DNA from: Torreya grandis
Taxonomy: Eukaryota; Streptophyta; Pinopsida; Cupressales; Taxaceae
DNA: 64,000 nucleotides
NCBI GenBank assembly: GCA_037957365.1
Contig: JARHVA010000250.1
Span: 2,418,501 to 2,482,500 of the forward strand
Direction of reading: 5' to 3'
The notes under the pieces are model-generated. The model saw only the letters and a list, made by a program, of their open reading frames with translations, had not been told where the DNA came from and ran no database searches. Position 1 is the stretch's first letter; each line of letters starts with the position of its first letter. Shown one piece after another: positions 1 to 12,289 of this stretch. The position numbers were made by a program, and so were the translations under genes.

Positions 1-2175
1 AAACATCATTAAAAAATTATAGGAAAGCTAAGAAGCTATAAAAATAAAAACTTGTAAATAACCCAACAAGATGGTGGGGTAAGATTATCATTGAGTTCAA
101 TAGAATGTATGCAATGTGAATACAGTTAGCAATATAAATATACTCTAATATAAGAAAAGTGAAAATACCATACTAGATCTGACATACATATAAAATTGGT
201 CATGCAAAAAAGAAAGCCTAATTCTATAAAAAACATCTATTTATAAAAGGGGAATCAAGTATATAAATAGGGATCCTATGCTAAGAATTGGTGAACAAAT
301 CCAACCTAGATCCAATATGTAAAAAAGGTAAACTAAAGATAGATAAATGTCACTATGTGGTAACTAATATGTATCTAAATAAAGGGTTGTAACCAAGAGG
401 TATATAACTAGGGATATATAGGCACGTAAATATAATATAAGATAATCTAAGCATGGAGAAGAAGACCCAAAAATATTACTCTAGTATATACACACAAACA
501 AAATAAAATAAATATTTTATAAATATGGATACTTACCTTAGGTTGGCTCATCGGTGTATCAATCTTCCCCTTGAGTCAAGTGGCACTTTATGAGAGATGT
601 TGTTGGTGGATAATCAATAAGGATGAATAACTACGAATCCTTAGTCATGGACTAGAAATACTATGTGTACATCTCAAGTTCAACTTCTTTCTCAATAACT
701 CTAAAGACCTTGTGCAAACATAGACTTCCACAAGAATAAGTTCCCATACTTGAATTCCTCTCCTTCTAATAAGGTATGTCTTGATACACAAGTAGAGCAT
801 AATGGTGTGTGTTTAATATAAATATGAGATCTGGTATCCCTATAAATATAAATCCAACTCCTAAAATAAACCTATATAATATGCCAATGGACTCAATCCA
901 AATCAAAGTAGTACAAAGATTGTGAGTATAAATAGTACTATGTCAACCATGACAAGGTAGTATAGAAAGACATATATGCCAACCATAACAAGGTAGTATA
1001 GAAAGACACATAACTATATTGAGTGTGTTTAATATAGTTGGAAAGGGACACATTCAGGAAAAGTAACTACATCTGCCATGGTTTTTATAGTTTTAAATGC
1101 AGGTTCAAAATAAAACTAACTTGGCATGGTTGAGTTAATCAAGAATAGACCTAAAAAGAGGCAAAAGAGGTGGAATGAAGGGAAAAGAGCAACAAAGGAG
1201 GCTAAAATAGCCAAATAGAAAGATAATGAGTGTAAAAAGGTATAATATGCAATCATAGGATAACACTCTCTCATAAAGTACCATGAGCTGACCGAACCTC
1301 TATCTTGATGCACTCTTTAGGATGTCAAGTGATGAATAAAAATACAATGATGAGTCTTCCAAAATAAACTATTAATGACTGAAAAATATAGGTGTATACA
1401 ACTTCTTCCTAAACATTCATTAGTCCTTGAATCTCTGGAGGATTATCTACCACAAACATATTTAAGTTAGTTACTAATGGATTCTTTTGAGATATTTTGA
1501 GAAGTAGATGGTTAACTACTCTTAACATTAGCGTTAGCTTGAGAATTCAAAGATTCATCATAATCAAAATCATCTTCATAAAAATACACATCATTCACAT
1601 TCACATCATTTAAAAAATAAAATTTTGTTTTAAAAATATTACATAATTCTAGATGACTTTTTTATTTTTCAAACCTACCTTAAATCTAACAAGATATTTT
1701 TTTAATTATGAAGAGTCCTTTTTGACTAAGTTTAACCTAGATATATATTAAATTTTAGTGTCATGAATTAAACATGATGAAATACATCATACGAATTCAA
1801 ACACATTATAATTTAAGATTTCTTTAAAAAAATCAAGGATAAAATAGAGCTAGGAATTCATATTTAGAAGCATACAATGAAAGCCATGTACCTATTTACA
1901 AATATATAAAACATATATAAATCAACATGAAATAAAAGCCAATTCTAACGACGTATATAAAAATGGAAAACCAAAGTAGTATAAGGCACTTAGTTTTTGC
2001 ACACAAAACAACGGATTGGTTTGGGTCAAAGAAAGTTAGCATAAGCCACTTGTATTATTAAAAAGTATGTCCTCTCCTCCATTTTATTCATGCGAAAATT
2101 CATTCTTAACCCTCCAGGGTTGTAATAAACATTCCTTAGAAATACCGTCGAAGGCGGTTTGCAGCATTTGGTAGC
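1..2175. other. AT-rich intergenic DNA upstream of the UGT gene
   Basis: I see no gene here. The short reading frames have no recognisable domain and no supporting signals. The stretch near 531-600 faintly resembles 56090-56160 (shared ATACTTACCTT context and a nearby CA-rich run), so part may be old repeat DNA. A 36-bp tandem duplication lies at 941-1012. Confidence 0.6.
941..1012. repeat. 36-bp tandem duplication
   Basis: Two adjacent copies, 941-976 and 977-1012, share the core CAAGGTAGTATAGAAAGACA and differ at only a few bases. No coding or regulatory role is visible. Confidence 0.85.
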
Positions 2176-2185
2176 TATATATAAG
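2176..2185 (+). promoter_or_regulatory. TATA box of the UGT gene
   Basis: TATATATAAG lies about 42-51 bases before the ATG at 2227. Transcription starting about 30 bases downstream would leave a 5' leader of only about 15-20 bases. It is the best TATA-like element directly upstream of the intact gene. The assignment rests on motif and position alone. Confidence 0.55.
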
Positions 2186-2226
2186 GACATTTGAGCTCCC
2201 AATGTTTGTAGGGTTGAGTAACAAAG

Positions 2227-4744
2227 ATGGCGGAGTCCAGCAAGCCTCATGTAGTAGTTGTTCCTTTTCCAGTGCAGGGCCACATTAATCCCATGATGCA
2301 CTTGGCACATAATTTAGCTTTGAATGGCTTCATCGTCACTTTTGTAAATACTGAGCATAATCATTCTCGAACAGTGAAGGCCTATACAAAAAGTTTTGGT
2401 GAAGGGAATGGTAGAATCCATTTCAGTGCCATTCCCGATGGGCTAGCAGATGATGACAGGAGAACTGATTTCGCAAGATTGGCCCGTGTGACAGAGACTG
2501 CAATGCCTCCCTCGCTGCATAAACTCGTCCAGGAGATTAACAATAAGGAAGAGCACAAGGTTACGTGGTTACTAGCAGATTTCTTTGCATATTGGGCCTT
2601 GGACGTTGCCCAACACTTTCAGATTCAAACCGCTGGTTTCTGGCCCGGCCTCATAGCTGCATATGCCATAATTTATCGCATGCCGGACTTGATGGCAAAA
2701 GGATCCATACCATCAAACGGTAAACTTTTAAATTGTTTTGATTTAAGGTTTTATGTATCAGATTTTTACCAATAGAAAAAGCGGTTTCATTTGATGCGCT
2801 GAAGTGTTAAAGGTATCAGGGATTTGAGAGTAGAACTTGAGGAGACATTATCTTGTCGGTATGTTGATGTAGTCGACAGTTAAATCGTTACTATATATTT
2901 ATATTAAGAGGAATATATTATTTTATTCGTCGATTCACTGATAACTTAATCTCATACTTAATTTATCATATAAAATTCTTCAAATGCAAGTTTATATTAA
3001 ATTTGTTTTTCATTTATTTTGCATATTATTTAACAAAGTGTATAACCTTACTCCTTTTTAAAACAGGATCTTCTCTATGAAATACACAGGGCTTCAGTAT
3101 CAGACTTATTCTAAAGTGTTTTTACTGGGTTAAATACGACAGAAAAGAGGTTAGGGGCATGCATCTGTCAATATGATGGAAGACATACCTACCTGTAGTG
3201 GCAAGAAAGAATTAATCAAGTAGAAAATATTATTTACAGCAAAGTTTAAGAAAAATGTATTCATTTATATTATTTAAATTTAATTTGTATTTTTTTATCT
3301 TAAAGTTTTTTATATCTTAAAAAATATTACATAAAATCATTGAATTCCATAGAATATTTGTATCTCTGTTTATATTTTAGAAATAAACATCACCCAAAAT
3401 AATCACTCTGAAAATGAAGTTAGTGTGAGCTGGTTTTTAATTTGTAATTAGTCTTTTTTTTTGAAATACAATTAAGATTTTATTTTTATAAATTATTATT
3501 ATTTTTAAATAAGATCTAAGTTGGATGATATTGTTTGATTAATTTATATATTTCAGTAAATTGTTTTTGAGCTATTTTAAAACCAACGTTTTAAGTAACC
3601 TTAATTTAAAAATCGATTACACAAAAACAATTCACTCTAAATTATATGAACTGTAGAAATACTCTCTTATTGATATTTGTAGTTTGAATGTCTGATTTTA
3701 ATGTAAAGGTCCAAATGTTTGGGAAACCATTTATATTGACCTAGCAATGGGGTTATCTCGATCCACCAGACCTTTGTTAGGTTTTTGTCCTCCTCAAGAA
3801 ATTTTACCATAATCTGTCTATTTCTTGTGATGGTATTTATATTTGAATGTTATCGGGTCGTTTCAGGCGTTCCAGAGAAACATGAAATGGTGAAATATCT
3901 TCCGTCCATGCCAAGTCTGAGCTCAGCGAATCTTCCATGGCTGATTGGAAGCGAAGCAGATAAAGAATTTCGTTTTCAGTTCTGGCTTCGAAGCATCTCC
4001 AGATTCCGCAATCTCAAATGGAATCTATGCAATTCCTTCCACGATCTGGAAGTTGAGATGATGAACATGTTTGGGAAAGAAGGCGCGGGCATTTGCTCCC
4101 TAGGCCCTCTCATCCCACAAACAATGAATCCCAGTGCAGAAAAGGACGAATGCTTGCAGTGGTTAGACAGACAAAAGTGTGGGTGTGTAATATACGTATC
4201 ATTTGGGAGCAGCGTAGTATTGAAAGAGAAAGAGGTGCAGGAGGTAGCAGAGGGTCTGGAGGCGAGTGAGAGACCATTTCTGTGGGTTGTGCGCGGGGTG
4301 GAGGAGTTTCTCTCTGTAAAGTATTTGCAGCGAATCAGAGGGCGTGGCTGTGTGGTATCGTGGGCTCCACAGACGACTGTGTTGTTCCATCCGTCTGTGG
4401 GTTGTTTTCTCACCCACTGCGGTTGGAATTCTGCGCTGGAGAGCATAACAGCGGGCGTGCCAATGCTATGCCGGCCTTGCGTGGCGGATCAGTTTCTCAA
4501 CTGTGCGTATATTGTCGATGTATGGAAAATTGGGTTGGCTTTAAAAACAAACGGAGAGGGAATAGTGGAGAAGATTGAGATTGAGGAGTCGCTGCGGAGA
4601 ATAATGAGCAGAGGCGGAGAAGGAGATGAGATTCGGGAGAGGACGAGGAAACTGAGGGAATGTGCATCGGATGCGCGGAATAAAACGGGAGGATCGTCGT
4701 CGATTAACTTCCATAAGTTTTTAAATGCCATGAAAAGGGTGTGA
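2227..4744 (+). CDS. Family-1 UDP-glycosyltransferase (two exons, intact)
   Basis: The coding sequence joins 2227-2719 and 3867-4744 and gives 456 residues, near the usual 450-500 for plant family-1 UGTs. These cytosolic enzymes move a sugar from a UDP-sugar to small acceptors such as phenolics, hormones or terpenoids. The N-terminal acceptor half opens with PFPVQGHINP; His19 is the expected catalytic base and Asp118 its partner. The donor half carries the 44-residue PSPG box at residues 330-373, from WAPQ through HCGWNS to ADQ. The donor site GT at 2720 and acceptor AG at 3865-3866 restore the frame through a Gly codon split in phase 1. The exons are clearly richer in GC than the surroundings. 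PSPG positions 38 and 40 are Arg and Cys, where many relatives have Trp and an aromatic. It resembles the single-intron UGT83-like group, but the acceptor cannot be read from sequence. Confidence 0.93.
2720..3866 (+). other. UGT intron
   Basis: This 1,147-base AT-rich phase-1 intron begins with GT and ends TTTCAG. It holds no recognisable gene. An apparent ATG at 3785 upstream of exon 2 is intronic: using it would replace the N-terminal acceptor domain with an unrelated hydrophobic stretch. Confidence 0.85.
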
Positions 4745-5436
4745 ATGGATTTGGGTATGTATTGATACGTAAATTATTGATAACGGGCAATGGATCTCAA
4801 ATTTATGTCCATTCTACTTAATACTTAAAAGATACCAATTTAAAAAGTGTGGCGCACCTTGGGGTTTGAGTGGGGATATCCTTTGTGATTGTTTATGATA
4901 AGACAATACGATGAAAAGCTATATTAATATTTTTAAAACATTCAATTTCAATTATTTTTTATTTGTTGATGACGACATTCAATTTCAATTATTTTTTATT
5001 TGTTGATGACGACTCATTATGATTGCAATAGTTTTATTAATTTTAGAATGTTGTTGACACAAAATGTAATATTGGTTACAATTATTTTTTAATTGTTGGT
5101 CGTGACAAATCAATATCAATTACAAATAATTTTTTAAATTGTTGATGGTGACGAATCAATAGTGATTATAATTTTCGATGGCAACAAATCAATTATCTTT
5201 TAATTTTGAATGATGACAAATCTTTTTGTTTTTCAATATAGAATGGTGACATTTAATCATACAATTTGATTTGGAGTTATTGTCATCCTTCTAGTCTCCA
5301 ATGTTGGATTGAGCTAATATTGTCATGTTTGTTATCACCATGAAGTGTGTTTCATTATTTTATATGAAAGTTGTAAATATTAAAGTGTACTACTTTTATT
5401 TTTATATATTTGTAAAATAGTAAAATTAGATTTAAT
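4745..5436. other. AT-rich DNA downstream of the UGT gene
   Basis: No gene is seen. The stretch holds the perfect 37-bp duplication at 4939-5012 and decayed copies of its ATTTTTTA-TTGTTGATG-ACGA pattern to about 5250. No clear polyadenylation signal could be singled out in this AT-rich DNA. Confidence 0.6.
4939..5012. repeat. Perfect 37-bp tandem duplication with decayed copies downstream
   Basis: 4939-4975 and 4976-5012 are identical, so this duplication is recent compared with its surroundings. Between 5080 and about 5250 further degenerate versions carry the same ATTTTTTA then TTGTTGATG/GTGACGA order. Confidence 0.85.
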
Positions 5437-6140
5437 TAATATTTTATTTTATTTTTAAATGATTGAAAGAGATTTTTACAAAGTAATTTGATTTTCGAAG
5501 AAAATAAAAATAGTTGTTACTGTTTAATAATAGTAACGAGTATATTTGATCTTTTGTCAACCATAAAATTATAATTTTGATTAGGTAATATGCAAAGTAT
5601 ATATATGATTATACGTTCTTTTCAAACTGAGGTTTCTATATGTAAATGCCACTATTCATGAGAGTTTAATAGGGTTAAAGAATAATGGATTAGGACTAAT
5701 AAATATAAGAAGATTTGGTGTATAGAAAAGGAAAGTTCACAGTCAACTATGATAAATGTTTAATTAAATGTCAGATCAAAAGTAAATTAAATGATTAAAA
5801 GAATTGTAGGAACAAAAAGTACTAAATTTAATCAAAGGAAGAAATTCGACCATTAAAGAAAAAAATTGAATTTATTAGAATGAAGAACTTCAACCATTTA
5901 AATAAATTATTATTTCATACATAACATACGAAAATATTTTCTAATCAGAGAGAGTTCATACTATCATCAATCACGAGTTGGCACAGTCAAGTTAGATTGG
6001 TGAGTAATATTTATCATAGAGCTAAAAGTAGCTTTTAGTCCTCTTGAAAATGGCTAATTGTGAAAAAATATGCATTGGTTTATTAGCCTAAATTTCATAT
6101 GATTTTCTATATTCATGTTTCTAATTGCGCCCTATAAAAT
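5437..6140. repeat. 0.7-kb duplicated block, copy 1
   Basis: This block matches 14188-14877 in the same orientation at roughly 85-90% by eye, including a long stretch around GGAACAAAAAGTACTAAA and TTCATACTATCATCAATCA. Copy 1 ends exactly where the LTR at 6141 begins. No coding capacity is recognisable. Its origin is unresolved: host DNA, internal retrotransposon DNA or a separate repeat. Confidence 0.75.
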
Positions 6141-6237
6141 TGTTTAACCCTAATTTTGATTATACAATCTTTTCTTGGGTAGATAGGGTTAGGGATATAG
6201 AAATGATAGGACAAAGGGGTGAATATCAGATCTACAA

Positions 6238-6703
6238 TATTAGTGTAGGTTTTTATTTTTCCCTATTTATTAATTGGGGAAATTGTATTTCTTGTGCATA
6301 CATGGAGTTTTCCTACATTTGTGGGATAGGCTAGCTTATGTGGAGGTGTGCCATAGATGTGTCATAGGTGTCATAAGAATGTCATAAGTAATTCCCTTGA
6401 TGGGAGTTACTTCTCTATTCTTAGCACCTTGTCACCACCTTTCATGGAGGAGTTACTGACTATTTTTGGTGTGCCTTGTCCACCTTTTGTGGAGGAGTTA
6501 CTTTCGTACTCTCCTATTTGTAGTCCTCATTTTGGCCATTCCATGCTAATCAGATTTTGGTTTTCTCCATTTTGTCTTGTGTAATTTCTCTTATTGGGTT
6601 AATTTCAAATTGCTTTAGCATTTTGTGGTGTGCACTTGTTCATCTTGTGTGATCATGTCTTCATTGCACTCGCGTTATCCAGATTCTGGCAACAATTTCG
6701 ATA
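6238..6703 (+). repeat. Copia 5' LTR
   Basis: The 466-base LTR begins TATTAGTGTAGG and ends TTCGATA. Its limits are fixed by the target duplication on the left, the primer-binding site directly on the right, and the same limits in the 3' LTR. The first six bases are an imperfect inverted repeat of the last six of the 3' LTR (CTGATA). Confidence 0.93.
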
Positions 6704-6715
6704 TGGTATCAGAGC
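6704..6715 (+). other. Copia primer-binding site (initiator Met tRNA type)
   Basis: TGGTATCAGAGC is the standard plant Copia primer site, complementary to the 3' end of initiator methionine tRNA. It follows the LTR with no spacer, supporting the unusual LTR end at 6703. Confidence 0.93.
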
Positions 6716-7992
6716 TTTCCCGGTAATCTTGTGTGTGTTTATGCTTTTTAGCTTATTTTGAAATCAAGAGGAGTGGAGTTCATTTTTTTATTTTTAGATT
6801 TGATCAAAAATTAAAAAATTATATCATTTATGGTATCTTTGGCCTTTAAGACATCTTGATAGATCTGTTGTGGGTTCAAGCAAGGCAGTTGGAATTCTTT
6901 TGTTTTGGTCATTCTGCAAGAAAAGACAATTTTTTTTGCACATCTGGCTTCTGTTCTTGGGCGCCATTGTGATATGGCAGTGACACACTGAGTGACGTCC
7001 TCTGTTCCTGGCTCTTGCACTGCTTGGAGTCGACCTCCTAGGGGAAATTTCGACCTGCAGTGTGCTACTGTAATTGTTGCGCTTCAAACTACCTTTTTTG
7101 TCTTCATTGGTGTCGGCAGATGCAGAGTTCAATACCTGGCAGCGCCGCCACAACGTGGAGTTCCAGTGGGTAGCATGCAGCCAGGCAGGTACTGTGCATG
7201 GTAAGGTAGCGTCCAACATCTCCTTTACTAAAAATGGCGCTTCCTTTTGTTTGTTTCCAATGCCCTATTTAGTGGGCCCTCTCTCTCTTCCTGTTTTATT
7301 GGTAAATCTGCCTTTTAAATTATTCTAATTTTAATTCGGTCATTTGATTTTTGAATTAAAATTAAATTTGAATTAGCATTCAAAAAGGCAGTTTAGAGGT
7401 TTAATTTCACCTTGTATCTTCGACCTACGAAGATGAAGGGTGAGGCCTGGGTTGGTAGGAGGTTAATTCCCCCTCACAAAAACCTCATTTGGATTCTTCA
7501 TTCTGTGTCGAATCCAACGAGTGGTTGGAAGGCCACTTTCTCTCTCCATAATAGGCATTTTTTTAATGTTTTAGTATTTTTTTTGCAAAAACACTAGTTT
7601 ACGAGAAAATTGTAACTTTAAAATCTTGCAAATGGTAGCTTGGTTTTGGGTGCCATTTTTTGAAAAAATGCTTGTAATTCAATTCTCCATAGTGTAGACT
7701 TGTTGTTTTTAAAAAATGCACTAGTTTATAAAGTGCCAAAAATTTGGGTATCTCGGGACGCATTTTCGGCTGAGTCTGATGTCCTGTTTGATTTAGTGTT
7801 GCATTGATTGCTCTAAGATGCATTTTCAGCTGAGTCTGATGTCTTTTGAGCGTGCACTTGCAAATTGGGGGGGCTCAATATTTTAGGGGGGTGTGATTGC
7901 TTTTCACAACTTGCAATTTTCACTTTCATTCTCCTTTCTGCATAAAATCACAACTTGCAATCAACACAACTTCACCTAAATTCAGCTAAAAA
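6716..7992 (+). other. Long Copia leader
   Basis: This 1.28-kb leader between primer site and gag ATG has no reading frame I can assign. A 27-base motif recurs at 7758 and 7818 with 60-base spacing (core CATTTTCGGCTGAGTCTGAT, G or A in the middle). Two G runs lie at 7867-7873 and 7885-7890, shortly before gag. The leader is long for a plant Copia and could hold captured or structural RNA sequence, but nothing proves that. Confidence 0.6.
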
Positions 7993-10900
7993 ATGGATTC
8001 TTTTCAACTTAAACCCCTAACACCCTTCAAATATCATGAATGGAAAGTTAAAATGTCAACCATTCTTAGAAGCAAAGGGTTGTATAGGATCACCATGGGT
8101 ACAAAAGTAGAACCCAAAACAGATGCTGAAAAGGTTAAGTGGTACAACCGTAGTGATAAAGCCTTTGGGTTACTAAGCTTGTCTATGTCTCCAAAACTTC
8201 TCTTCCACTTAGAATCCTTCCAAACTCCTAATGACATATGGGACACCTTAGAAAAGTTGTTTGGGAAGCTTGATGAGATGAGAGGTCATGAGCTCGAAAA
8301 CAAACTCATAAGTCTAAGTCCTAGTAACTTTGACACCCTACAGGACTTCTTCACTAAGTTTAAGGCCCTTAGATTGCAATTGAAAGAATGTGGGATAGAG
8401 AAGAAATATGATCAACTCATACTTTCTATTCTCGCAAAGCTAGGTCTAAGCTCTTCAGTCTTTGTCTCCACTTTCCATGCCACTAAAAGTGCCCTTGGCA
8501 CGAAATGGAAAATGCCTTCTTTGGATTCATTCATTGTCGACTTGACTAGGGAGCAAGATAAGCTAATTCAAATGGGCACAATGAATTCTAATCAACCCCA
8601 AGCTTTGATAGCTGGAAATGGTAAGGACAAGACTTCAACAAAAGAGAAGAAGAAAAAGAACAAGGATCAGGAGAAGAAGAAAGAAAACACTAATCCTGCC
8701 AAAAATAACACTGAGACTTCATCCTCTAATGCTAAACCTAAGAAGGAGAAGGTTAAGTGTGCCTATTGTAAAAAGACAGGGCATGATGAACACAAGTGCA
8801 TGAAGAAACAAATAGACCACCTAACTCATCTTCTAGAGAAGAACAACATAGGTGTTCCTGAGTCCATCAAGCAGAATTCATCAACCCAAGATTCCACTAA
8901 GGCAAAAGGCAAGGGTAAGGAGAAAGAAAAGGGCAAGGCCCTTGTAGCAACTGCAGCTTCTACATCTTCATGGGTCATCGACTCGGGTGCTTCTCACCAC
9001 ATGGGCTCTTCACTAGTTGAGTTTTCATCTTTAGAGCCTTGTAGCATGACTTCAATTAGTTTGGGTGATGACACATCAATTTTCATTGCAGGGAGAGGGT
9101 CAGTTGAAACGGAATGAGGAACATTCAATAATGTTCTAAGTGTTCCTTCTCTTTCAACCAATCTCCTATCAGTGTACCAAATCACTCACATTGGTTGGGG
9201 CATGAGAGTTGAGTTTTCACCAAATTCAGTGTCTATCAGGGAGTTGCATAGTGATACTACAGTGGTAGTGGGAAGGGCAGATCACCAAGCCAGGTTATAC
9301 ACCTTTTCACATTTTGCATCAGATTCTTCTCCTACAACATTGCTGACTCATTCAGATGGAGTTAGAAAATTGTGGCATGAGTGGTTTGGCCACCTTAACT
9401 ACCGCTATCTTGAGCAACTTTGTAAAAATGACATGGTCATTGGCTTGCCTCATGTCCAATTCTCAAAAGGACTTTGCGAGAGGTGCTCCCTTGGGAAGCA
9501 TCTCGAAGCAAAATTTGACAAAGGCAAAGCTTGGAGGGCTTCACAACCTTTGGAGTTAGTCCACAGTGATGTATCGGGACCCTTTCCCAAACCATCTTTC
9601 ACAAGGGCCAAGTACATCCTCACTTTCATTGATGATTTCTCTAGGTACACTTGGATATATTTTTTCAAACAAAAGTCTAAAGTGTTTGAACATTTTCTAG
9701 ACTTCAAGGCTTTTGTTGAGAAACAGAGTGAGAAATCCATCAAGGTTCTTCAAACTGATAATGGAGGGGAGTATGTCAGCATCAACTTTGAGCAGTTTTG
9801 CACCACAGAGGGGATTGATTTACAGCGCACAGTCACCTAAAGTTCTTCATAGAATGGGGTTGCAAAATGAAAGAATAGGTTCTTGAAAGAGATGGGTAGC
9901 TGTATGATTCACTCCAAATCCCTATCACCACAGTACTGGGCCGAAGCCATCAATTGTGCTTGCTACATTCAAAATAGGGTTCCTCACAAAGCTTTGAAAG
10001 GGATAACACCCTTTGAAGCTTGGCATAAAAGGAAACTTGATGTTAAGCACCTTAGGTTTTTGAATCCCCAGCCATGGCCTGCATTCTGAAGAAGAAACAC
10101 AAAGCTATGGAACGTCAGTCCAAGCCTTGCATCTTTGTAGGATATTCGAATGGTATTAAGGGATATCACCTTCTAGATCCAGTCACACATGAGTTGTTCA
10201 TTGAGAGAAGTGTCCACTTTCAAGAGAGTCTTAGAGACTCAACACTTGACACTTCTTCTCCCTCATCAGATCTACTTCTTCATGATGATTCCTCGTTAGA
10301 TTCAAATCAACCACAACAGGTTCTTGAGCCAGAGTCATCTTCTTCTTCTTCGATTTTAGAGAGTGAGGATAGTGATGCAGTGTCATCCACCTCTAGTCAG
10401 TCAGAGGATGAGGAGTTACCACCTAACTCACCCACTTTTAGGCTGCTTTGGGCCAGACAGACACTTGAGAGTGCTGGCACATGGGCAGGAGACCCAACAG
10501 ATGATATACGTACTAGGGGGTTTTCAGAGAGATCCACATGCCTTCTTTGCTTCAGTTTTGGATCCATAGACTTTTCAAGAGGCATCGGGGGTACCTAAGT
10601 GGGATAGTGCTATGGAGGAAGAATATTCTTCCTTAATCAAAAATCACACTTGGGACTTGACATCACTTCCTAAGGGAAGAAAGATGGTTCGATGTAGGTG
10701 AATATATCAGACCAAGTTTGTAGTAGATGGGTCGGTTGATAAGTATAAGGCACGATTGGTCGCCAAGGGTTTCTCACAGGTGGCAGGCATTGACTACTCA
10801 GAGACCTTTGCACCCGTTGCAAAGATGACTTCTATCTGACTCACCTTGGCTATTGCCGCAACACATGGTTGGGATGTGCATCAGATGGATGTGAAGAGTG

Positions 10901-12054
10901 CCTTTCTTCACAGAGACCTTGAGGAGGAGATCTACATGGAGTAGCCACCAAGATTTGTTCAGGATTCTTCCTTAGTATGTAGACTTAGGAAATCTATCTA
11001 TGGCCTTAAATAGGCCCCTCAGGCTTGGTATGCCAAGATGGATTCCTTCCTTCTCACATCGGTTTTCACTAGGTGCCATTATGATCCTAATGTCTACTTC
11101 TTGCGGTAGGATGATTCACTTCTGATTTTCATTCTATATGTTGATGACCTTTTGATCATCGAGAGTTATTTATCAGCTATTGCAGCAGTGAAGGCATCTC
11201 TTCAGGATAGATTTGACATGACAGACTTGGGTTTGTTGCACTACTTCCTTGGCATCGAGATCTCACAGTCAGATTCAGGGATTTTTATTACACAGCCTAA
11301 GTATGCTCTTGACTTATTAGCTCAGTTTCACATCACTGATTACAAGCCATCTTCGACTACCTTTCTATCTGGAGTCAAGCTTGAGACTAATTGTTCTTCA
11401 CCATTGGTTGATGCCACTCGGTATCGACAACTTGTTGGTAGTCTCATCTACTTGACTCACACCAGGCCTGACATTTCATATACAGTGGGACTTGTCTCTA
11501 GATTCATGCAGGAACCCCATGAGCTACATTAGAAAGTAGCTAAGAGGATCTTGCATTACATACAGGGTTCACATAGATATGGGATTCACTACAAATTTGG
11601 CACAGAGGTTGACTTGGTTGGATATATAGATTCAGACTGGGCTGGTGATTCACAGACTCGTAAGTCCACTTCTGGTTATAGTTTCTCTCTAGGTTTAGGT
11701 CCTATCATTTGGTCTAGAAAGAAGCAAAATGCTATTGCTATATCATCCACAGAGGCAGAGTACAGGGGAGCTGTTAATGCAGCTACTGCGGCTATTTGGC
11801 TATAGGGGATTCTTTTTGAGTTTGGCATTCTTATCAGGTAGCCCACCATCATTTATTGTGACAATTAGAGTACCATACAAATTTTTAGGAATCTAGTTCA
11901 GCACCAGCAGACCAAGCACATAGATATTCACATGCATTTCATTCGGGAGTTTATTCATAGTCAGGTCATTGACTTGATATTTTGCCAGTCTTTAGAGCAG
12001 GTTGCAGACATCTTCACCAAACCTTTCACTGAGAGCAATTTCATTCATCTATGA
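7993..12054 (+). pseudogene. Copia gag-pol polyprotein (decayed)
   Basis: One frame runs from ATG 7993, about 1,350 codons. Gag carries a CCHC knuckle CAYCKKTGHDEHKC (8758-8799), preceded by a Lys-rich stretch. The protease has DSGA at 8980-8991. The integrase has HHCC residues at about 9373-9488 and catalytic Asp codons at 9568 and 9757, but the expected Glu is Lys (AAA at 9865). Reverse transcriptase has YVDD at 11137-11148. RNase H lies around 11620-11800. Stops in frame are at 9115, 9838, 9850, 9868, 10567, 10699, 10837, 10942, 11011, 11107, 11530, 11803, 11866 and 12052. A one-base loss near 10055 and a compensating change near 10515 put the stretch between them out of frame. Most stops replace Gln, Arg or Trp, as C-to-T decay predicts. 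It cannot make a functional polyprotein. Confidence 0.93.
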
Positions 12055-12278
12055 GCTCTTCTTGGGGTGTGGTCTACATCTGCAGTAGCATCATCTTCAG
12101 GGGGGCCTTCTAGCCTCTTCTTTTCTTTTATGTCTCTCTTTTGGGGGGGGGGAGTTTTTTCCTATGGATTTTCTCCTTTTCTCTATCTTATGGGAGATTG
12201 CATTTGTACATGGGTAACTCATCAGGCCTAGTTATCAGGACCCATTTTATATTTCCACACTTTCCACCTAAGCTGTGC

Positions 12279-12289
12279 TTATGGGGGGG
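12279..12289 (+). other. Copia polypurine tract
   Basis: TTATGGGGGGG directly precedes the 3' LTR at 12290, the expected position for the plus-strand DNA primer. A longer G run near 12143-12152 lies further upstream. Confidence 0.8.

Noticed and set aside
3785..3866. Possible separate start for the second UGT half with a signal-like N-terminus
   Set aside because: The AG at 3865-3866 joins exon 1 in frame and completes a normal UGT. The hydrophobic stretch is intronic T-rich sequence.
3976..4731. Minus-strand open frames opposite UGT exon 2
   Set aside because: They are antisense shadows of a GC-richer real exon and have no domain.
5437..6140. The 0.7-kb block as 5' LTR of an element ending at 14877
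   Set aside because: It lacks TG/CA ends, a primer site and a target duplication, so I list it only as a duplicated block.
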